From: an uncultured Lachnospiraceae bacterium
GTDB lineage: Bacteria; Bacillota_A; Clostridia; Lachnospirales; Lachnospiraceae
NCBI GenBank assembly: GCA_910587905.1
Contig: CAJUOF010000011.1
Coordinates: 1-9,743, forward strand
DNA: 9,743 nucleotides
Direction of reading: 5' to 3'
Shown: positions 6,171-9,743 of the stretch, in pieces
How the letters are laid out: every line of letters starts with the position of its first letter
How positions within the stretch are numbered: position 1 is the first letter of the stretch
Notes under the pieces: model-generated
The model's database searches: none
Seen by the model: only the letters and a program-made list of their open reading frames with translations
What the model was told of the DNA's origin: nothing
Position numbers and translations under genes: made by a program

Positions 6171-6713
6171 TCATGAGCTTACGATGTCATACCGCGCCTC
6201 AAATTCATCACGTGACACAAAGTTAAAATCCGCATCTATGACCGTCCTTTCGGCATCATACTCGATGTCATAGAATACGATGACCGCATCCTTCGCCGCC
6301 CGTAACAGATCCCCCCATAAAGATGCGCTGAAATAGGCATGTTCGTCATCCGCGTGGATTCTCAGATCTTTGTGTTCCATCAAAAACTGAACTTCCGGGC
6401 ACATGTCGTCCCCTGCGCACCAGGCCCTGAGCGGCCGGGAAATCTGCTCATAGGTATCCTCACCCAAAAATCGATGGTTTTTTAAAAAAAAGCTCCTGTT
6501 ATTTGGATAAAGGTTTCCCCCGGAGTCCATTTTCACATAATCCCCGGACCGGGCCAGCTCTCCCTCTTTGGATTCCCGAGAAAAAATCCTCCAGTGGGTC
6601 TCATCAATGGAACATAATTTCCCTTCCTCCATAAACTTGTGTATCATCGGACTGTTTTCTTCCAGGCAATACGCCTTGACAATCGTTCCTTCTTTTTTTC
6701 TGATCTGCATCAT
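6171..6713 (-). CDS. Unrecognised 180-aa soluble protein upstream of the TIR gene
   Basis: Function not recognised. The protein is hydrophilic, acidic in its C-terminal half, and has no signal peptide or membrane helix. Notable segments are GDYVKMDSGGNLYPNN (57-72), a Trp/Cys stretch RAWCAGDDMC (96-105), HADDEHAYFSASLWGDLLRAAKDAVIVFYDIEYD (120-153), and the closing DADFNFVSRDEF (160-171). The pattern suggests a compact alpha/beta domain. Two ATGs are adjacent (6711-6713 and 6708-6710); the first is 8 nt from GGCGGG (6722-6727), a one-mismatch Shine-Dalgarno. It is the first gene after a good promoter and is followed at 55 bp by the TIR gene. It could therefore be a partner, sensor or regulator of the TIR protein, by position only. 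Confidence 0.75.
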   Translation of the reverse strand: MMQIRKKEGTIVKAYCLEENSPMIHKFMEEGKLCSIDETHWRIFSRESKEGELARSGDYVKMDSGGNLYPNNRSFFLKNHRFLGEDTYEQISRPLRAWCAGDDMCPEVQFLMEHKDLRIHADDEHAYFSASLWGDLLRAAKDAVIVFYDIEYDAERTVIDADFNFVSRDEFEARYDIVSS

Positions 6714-6742
6714 ATGGACAACCCGCCTTTAAACAATACTTT

Positions 6743-6771
6743 ATTATACCCTCCCCGTTGCAGAAAATCAA
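6743..6771 (-). promoter_or_regulatory. Promoter of the unknown/TIR/membrane cassette
   Basis: Minus strand: -35 TTGATT (6766-6771), 17-bp spacer, perfect -10 TATAAT (6743-6748). Transcription would begin near 6735, about 22 nt before the first start codon. The MITE ends only 12 bp upstream of the -35. Confidence 0.75.
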
Positions 6772-6774
6772 CAA

Positions 6775-6783
6775 AGTTATCCG
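6775..6783. repeat. Target-site duplication, left copy
   Basis: AGTTATCCG directly abuts the left terminal inverted repeat and matches exactly the copy at 7010-7018. Confidence 0.85.
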
Positions 6784-7009
6784 CTTGAGTTTCCGTATTT
6801 TGTATCGTCGTGGGAAATACGGAAAAAAGCGGTTCTTTTCACACCAGAACACGCTTCCGCTCATGAAAGCTCGCAGCGGTACGTAAGAGGCTTCTCTCGC
6901 TTAGGCTCGGAACCCTCTAAGTACCGGCGGCTTTCATACAGTTCTGGCTTAGAAAAAACCGCTTTTCTTCCTGACTTTCCAAGCAAAAGGCAAAATACGG
7001 AAACTCAAG
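6784..7009. mobile_element. 226-bp palindromic MITE with 19-bp terminal inverted repeats
   Basis: The ends are perfect inverted repeats: CTTGAGTTTCCGTATTTTG (6784-6802) and its reverse complement (6991-7009). The element is flanked immediately by 9-bp direct repeats. The interior is also palindromic, with matching arms AAAAGCGGTT (6825-6834) / AACCGCTTTT (6957-6966), CCAGAAC (6844-6850) / GTTCTGG (6941-6947), ATGAAAGC (6863-6870) / GCTTTCAT (6930-6937) and GGTAC (6878-6882) / GTACC (6921-6925). The whole unit could fold into one long hairpin centred near 6896. It has no coding capacity, so it would need a transposase in trans. The 9-bp duplication limits the parent family but does not name it. 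Confidence 0.85.
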
Positions 7010-7018
7010 AGTTATCCG
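7010..7018. repeat. Target-site duplication, right copy
   Basis: AGTTATCCG immediately after the right terminal inverted repeat. Its last five bases are part of the foot of the M23 terminator stem, which shows where the insertion occurred. Confidence 0.85.
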
Positions 7019-7055
7019 GCGCACGAAGGGATCGGAACCCCTCCGCACGCCGGAT
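7014..7055 (-). terminator. Rho-independent-type terminator hairpin of the M23 gene
   Basis: ATCCGGCG (7014-7021) and CGCCGGAT (7048-7055) form a perfect 8-bp base. It continues into a GC- and GU-paired upper stem (CGAAGGG against CCCCTCCG) with a short loop. It lies 37 bp after the M23 stop. On the minus strand only AACT follows before the MITE. If the MITE is removed mentally, the stem is followed by AACTTTGTTGATTTT, a plausible U-rich tail. On the plus strand it is followed by TTTT, so it may work in both directions. Confidence 0.7.
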
Positions 7056-7092
7056 TTTGGAAAATCGCTGCTTTCTTTGTGTACCGCCGTCG

Positions 7093-8598
7093 TTACTTTC
7101 TGTAATAGTATCCGCCGCTGTAGCGGTAATTGGAATCAAGAAACCGGACGATCGCTTTGTCGGAATTATAATTTGCGTTGTTGGTCCGGACGTTCGCCTC
7201 ATAGATCAGGCTGCTGTCAGATTTGAAGTAGTTCCTCCAGGGATCCCCGCCGGACCACTCGAAATGGAGGTGTGTCCCGGAGGAATTACCGGTCGAGCCC
7301 ATCACGCCGATCTTCTGTCCCTGGCTCACATACTGTCCTGCCGAGACCGAGCGGCTGCTCAGGTGGCCATACAGAGTCCTTGTGCCATCGTTATGCAAAA
7401 TCACGATGTAGTTTCCAAAGCCTCCGGACTGGTAGGTGGCCGTCTCCACGGTCCCTGCCGCCGCCGCATAAATGTCGCCGCCGCCGGCAATGTCCATTGC
7501 ATGCTGATATCCGTACCGGGTGCTGTGCTTTGACCCGTTTTTGTAATAATACATGCAGGTGACATATTTTGCGGAAGCCGGCCAGGCAAGGCCAACCGAC
7601 TGGGGCTTCGTGAAGGAAATATAGCTGAGACTGGCATATCCCGTGGTCGATCCGTACCTCACATGATAGAATCCATTGTAGATTGCCTTATTGTCAAGGA
7701 CCGTCAGGGCGCTGCCCCTCGGCATGCTCGCAAGGGCCGCCGAACTGGTGGAGGCGGACTGTCTCAAGATCAATGGCTGAGAAGCGGTGTTCACATAGCC
7801 GGTGTATGTCGCAGCCGGATTGCAGGTGGTACAGCTTGATACATTCTGGGTGGCACCGGTATAGTACCATTCGCCGCAGGAGCACTTCTGATACACTCTG
7901 TGTGGATGCGCCGCCTCGTATTCCGTCCGATAGGAATGGACATGCGGATTACAGGGCCCGCAGCTCGACACCTTCTGGGTGGCGCCGGTGTAATACCAGT
8001 CGCCGCAGGAGCATTTCCTGTACACCCTGTGTGGGTGGGCCGCCTCGTATTCCGTCCGGTAGGAATGGACGTGCCCGAAGGCCGATTTGTTGACCCAGCA
8101 GATCCGGTATCCGCCGCCGGACCAGGGGCAGAGGACCTGATAGTAGTTTCCGGACTCGCCCACCACGTAACAGTTGTCGCCCACATAGACGTGCCCCAGG
8201 CTTTTGCTGAGATTGGAGCGGTTGTAGGCCACCGTCTTTACCGTGACCTTTCGCATCTGGGGCGTGTAGGACGTGTTCAGAAAATTGGAAAGCTGGGTGT
8301 ACACGACCCTGCCGTAGGTGTAGCCGCTCCAGGGCACCGTCACCTTTACCCATCCGTTGGTGTAGACCTCCTGGATCGTGCAGTCGTCGCTGGCGTAAAT
8401 ATGGCCCACGGAACCGCCGCCGATGTACGAATAGGCGACTGCCGACTTATTTGAGGTGGACAGGATGTATCCCGTGATCTTTGTCCTTGGATACTTCGTG
8501 TTGATCGAGGCCGCCAGGGCCGTATTGGGGCTGCTAAGGGCACAGCCAAGGACCGTCAAAACTGCAAGAAACAATGCCAGAAATCTTCTTTTTTTCAT
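7093..8598 (-). CDS. Secreted M23 peptidase with SH3-like domains and duplicated Cys/His module
   Basis: A 501-aa exported protein, probably a peptidoglycan endopeptidase. Signal peptide: MKKRRF, then a hydrophobic core (7-21), with a likely cleavage after TALAA (26-30); C19 after VLG makes a lipoprotein a weaker option. Two SH3-like units (about 41-105 and 117-174) precede tandem 43-residue Cys/His repeats (176-218, 219-261), and a third SH3-like unit covers about 265-328. The M23 domain spans about 362-460, with H366/D369 (QHAMD), H412 (YGHLS) and HLH at 443-445. A Tyr-rich tail ends in YSGGYYYRK. There is no LPXTG-type anchor. The start ATG (8596-8598) follows AAGGAG with 6-nt spacing and places the signal peptide at the N-terminus. 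A longer in-frame start at 8691 also has a strong Shine-Dalgarno (see findings). Confidence 0.9.
   Translation of the reverse strand: MKKRRFLALFLAVLTVLGCALSSPNTALAASINTKYPRTKITGYILSTSNKSAVAYSYIGGGSVGHIYASDDCTIQEVYTNGWVKVTVPWSGYTYGRVVYTQLSNFLNTSYTPQMRKVTVKTVAYNRSNLSKSLGHVYVGDNCYVVGESGNYYQVLCPWSGGGYRICWVNKSAFGHVHSYRTEYEAAHPHRVYRKCSCGDWYYTGATQKVSSCGPCNPHVHSYRTEYEAAHPHRVYQKCSCGEWYYTGATQNVSSCTTCNPAATYTGYVNTASQPLILRQSASTSSAALASMPRGSALTVLDNKAIYNGFYHVRYGSTTGYASLSYISFTKPQSVGLAWPASAKYVTCMYYYKNGSKHSTRYGYQHAMDIAGGGDIYAAAAGTVETATYQSGGFGNYIVILHNDGTRTLYGHLSSRSVSAGQYVSQGQKIGVMGSTGNSSGTHLHFEWSGGDPWRNYFKSDSSLIYEANVRTNNANYNSDKAIVRFLDSNYRYSGGYYYRK
7816..8073 (-). repeat. Tandem 129-bp coding repeat (two copies) in the M23 gene
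   Basis: Copies at 7945-8073 and 7816-7944 encode HVHSYRTEYEAAHPHRVY, then KCSCG, WYYTGATQ, VSSC and CNP, differing at only a few residues. Each copy has four Cys (CxC and CxxC) and four His, a pattern suited to metal binding or disulfides. High DNA similarity suggests a recent duplication. Confidence 0.9.
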
Positions 8599-8953
8599 AC
8601 TCTTCTCCTTCCTGATCCTAATAAAAACTGTTCTTCCCGCCTCAGATACTTCATCAGACTGTCCGCGGGCTCCGGGAGGAACCGTGATCATTCACCTCCT
8701 TCTTCATTCCCTCTCACTCTTCCTCCATCTCCTGGTCATTTTGCTGCTGTAATACCATGATATAATAACCGCCGGGTATCAACGGAAAAAGATCCGGAGG
8801 ATGATGAAACCTTTTTATGAAAATCGGCCTGTTTTATGAAACCGCGGCGGCTTTTCCTCTGCGTTTTTCATTGCGTTCATTTTTTCTGCATGTTACAATA
8901 AATAGCGGGATTGTTTTGCAGGGAAACAGCAATACGGGAGAGGGGCAGATGCG
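8599..8953. other. Divergent intergenic region between the M23 gene and the plus-strand unknown gene
   Basis: A 355-bp stretch. On the minus strand it carries the M23 leader with two Shine-Dalgarno sites: AGGAGGTGA at 8692-8700 abutting an ATG at 8689-8691, and AAGGAG before 8598. A weak extended -10 (TGGTATTAC, reading minus near 8750-8758) is the only M23 promoter candidate, without a clear -35. On the plus strand a perfect TATAAT (8761-8766) has a poor -35, and a better promoter lies at 8871-8899 (separate entry). A 12-codon plus-strand frame (8804-8839) after GGAGG is too short to call. Confidence 0.5.
8871..8899 (+). promoter_or_regulatory. Promoter of the plus-strand unknown gene
   Basis: -35 TTGCGT (8871-8876), 17-bp spacer, extended -10 TGT-TACAAT (8894-8899). 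Transcription would start near 8906, about 48 nt before the start codon. Confidence 0.65.
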
Positions 8954-9743
8954 ATGAAAGAGACCGCCGCAGATTTCGGGAAGGATCATGAGATCACATG
9001 GGAAACGGTATTCCCCCGTAGCATATTAAAAAAAGGACAGCGGGACATCCTCCGGCTGCTTCCGCCGGAATACCGGATCCTGGAGGGAGGAGAGGATCTG
9101 GCAGAGACCAACAAAACAGCCCTCTCCAGGTTTTGGAATGTCGATAAGCATTCCCGCATGCGGTATGAGGATGTGCGCTCCAACATCATCCGCTATGCCT
9201 CCGGCATAGACTGTTCCTTTGAGGATGCCGGGCCCATAAAGGATCTGGAGAGCAATCTGAGATCCATGGTATCGGAGCTTTCCCGGGCGGACAGAGAACA
9301 ATACGAGGAACAGATCACATCCGTCGTCGGCCTCTTAAAAGAGACCGGGGCGGATGACGCCGTCTCCAAAGAGACCACATTATACAAATGCTTCCACCTG
9401 TGGGATATGAAAGAAATATTTGAACAGGATCTGACGGACTTTTGTTCAAGGCTCGCCTGTCTCACGATGATCGCCGCCACCTGGTATTTCTGGAGGGAGG
9501 CCGCGTGGATCCCCTCTGAGAAGGATGGCAGAAACAGGAAAAATGACAAGAAACCATGCAATATGACAAAGGGCCTGCCCGGCATTATCTTTCCCTTCCG
9601 TCCCAAAAAGGGCGGGACAGCTCCCGGCCGGGACGACGACGTCAGAAGGAGCAGGGAACGGGATAAGGAAGCGGCCAAAAGGAAGCTTGCGGAGGCGGAA
9701 GAACGGTATGCTTCCGGAGAATATGCCGGATGCATGGATCTGT
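8954..9743 (+). CDS. Unrecognised protein, N-terminal 263 residues (runs off window)
   Basis: An open frame from the ATG at 8954-8956 to the window edge without a stop. GGGAGAGGGG (8936-8945) precedes it by 8 nt; the nearer ATG at 8949 stops after two codons. No signal peptide is seen. Residues 1-190 look like a helical soluble domain with WETVFPRSILKKGQRDILRLLPP (16-38), SRFWNVDKHSRMRYEDVRSNIIRYASGI (58-85) and a charged amphipathic region (96-135). Residues 163-185 are more hydrophobic (CSRLACLTMIAATWYFW). Then come a basic linker with GLPGIIFPFRPKKG (207-220) and a strongly charged helix DKEAAKRKLAEAEERYASGEYAG (237-259), which looks like the first helix of a TPR- or Sel1-type repeat continuing outside the window. 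No family is recognised. It is divergent from the M23 gene. Confidence 0.7.
   Translation, partial: MKETAADFGKDHEITWETVFPRSILKKGQRDILRLLPPEYRILEGGEDLAETNKTALSRFWNVDKHSRMRYEDVRSNIIRYASGIDCSFEDAGPIKDLESNLRSMVSELSRADREQYEEQITSVVGLLKETGADDAVSKETTLYKCFHLWDMKEIFEQDLTDFCSRLACLTMIAATWYFWREAAWIPSEKDGRNRKNDKKPCNMTKGLPGIIFPFRPKKGGTAPGRDDDVRRSRERDKEAAKRKLAEAEERYASGEYAGCMDL

Noticed and set aside
6784..7009. Reading the palindromic region as a CRISPR repeat or conserved structured RNA
   Set aside because: There is one inverted pair, not a regular array of direct repeats. The exact 9-bp flanking duplication is best explained by transposition.
7900..8454. 184-codon plus-strand open frame and a nearby Arg/Pro-rich minus frame (7791-8186)
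   Set aside because: Both overlap the M23 gene in other frames. Their internal repeats only reflect the 129-bp coding repeat.
8804..8839. 12-codon plus-strand leader-like frame after GGAGG
   Set aside because: The Shine-Dalgarno is only 3 nt from the ATG and the peptide (MKPFYENRPVL) shows no attenuator pattern; probably chance.
9193..9735. 180-codon minus-strand open frame rich in Ser and Leu
   Set aside because: It is antisense to the plus-strand gene from 8954, which has a promoter, a ribosome site and a balanced charged composition. The minus frame is low-complexity with no supporting signals.

Overview
The window reads as a chromosomal segment of a fairly GC-rich anaerobic Clostridia, most likely Lachnospiraceae-like. 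The support is the AlaA-type and ArgRS sequences, Gram-positive AGGAGG-type ribosome binding sites, a DUF1858 redox-disulfide protein typical of anaerobes, and a secreted SH3/M23 cell-wall hydrolase. This is judged from sequence character only; no search was run.

Layout from left to right. Bases 1-2067 (minus strand) carry housekeeping genes: argS, followed downstream by the first 74 codons of a probable SNF2-family helicase with a SWIM zinc finger. A divergent promoter region (about 2080-2232) separates argS from a small plus-strand cupin-like gene (2233-2685). Bases 2729-4473 (minus strand) hold an XRE helix-turn-helix domain fused to an AlaA-type alanine aminotransferase, followed by a DUF1858 protein. 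The aminotransferase promoter is overlapped by a perfect 11-bp inverted repeat and several GGTTCAA motifs. The frame also contains an internal start with a strong Shine-Dalgarno exactly where a stand-alone AlaA would begin.

Bases 4632-6713 (minus strand) form a three-gene cassette behind one good promoter: an unrecognised 180-aa protein, a TIR-domain protein with the NADase-type glutamate, and a four-helix membrane protein with a long acidic cytoplasmic head. Co-regulation is likely, but a joint function (immunity or signalling) is inference only. Just upstream lies a 226-bp ORF-less palindromic element with 19-bp terminal inverted repeats and a 9-bp target duplication (a MITE). It sits at the foot of the terminator hairpin of the next gene.

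That gene (7093-8598, minus strand) encodes a secreted M23 peptidase with SH3-like domains and a duplicated Cys/His-rich 43-residue module. A 355-bp divergent intergenic region then leads to a plus-strand gene of unknown function (8954 to the window end, incomplete) with its own promoter.

No tRNA, rRNA or CRISPR array was seen. The least ordinary parts are the XRE-AlaA gene with its operator and dual starts, the unknown/TIR/membrane cassette, and the MITE in the terminator.
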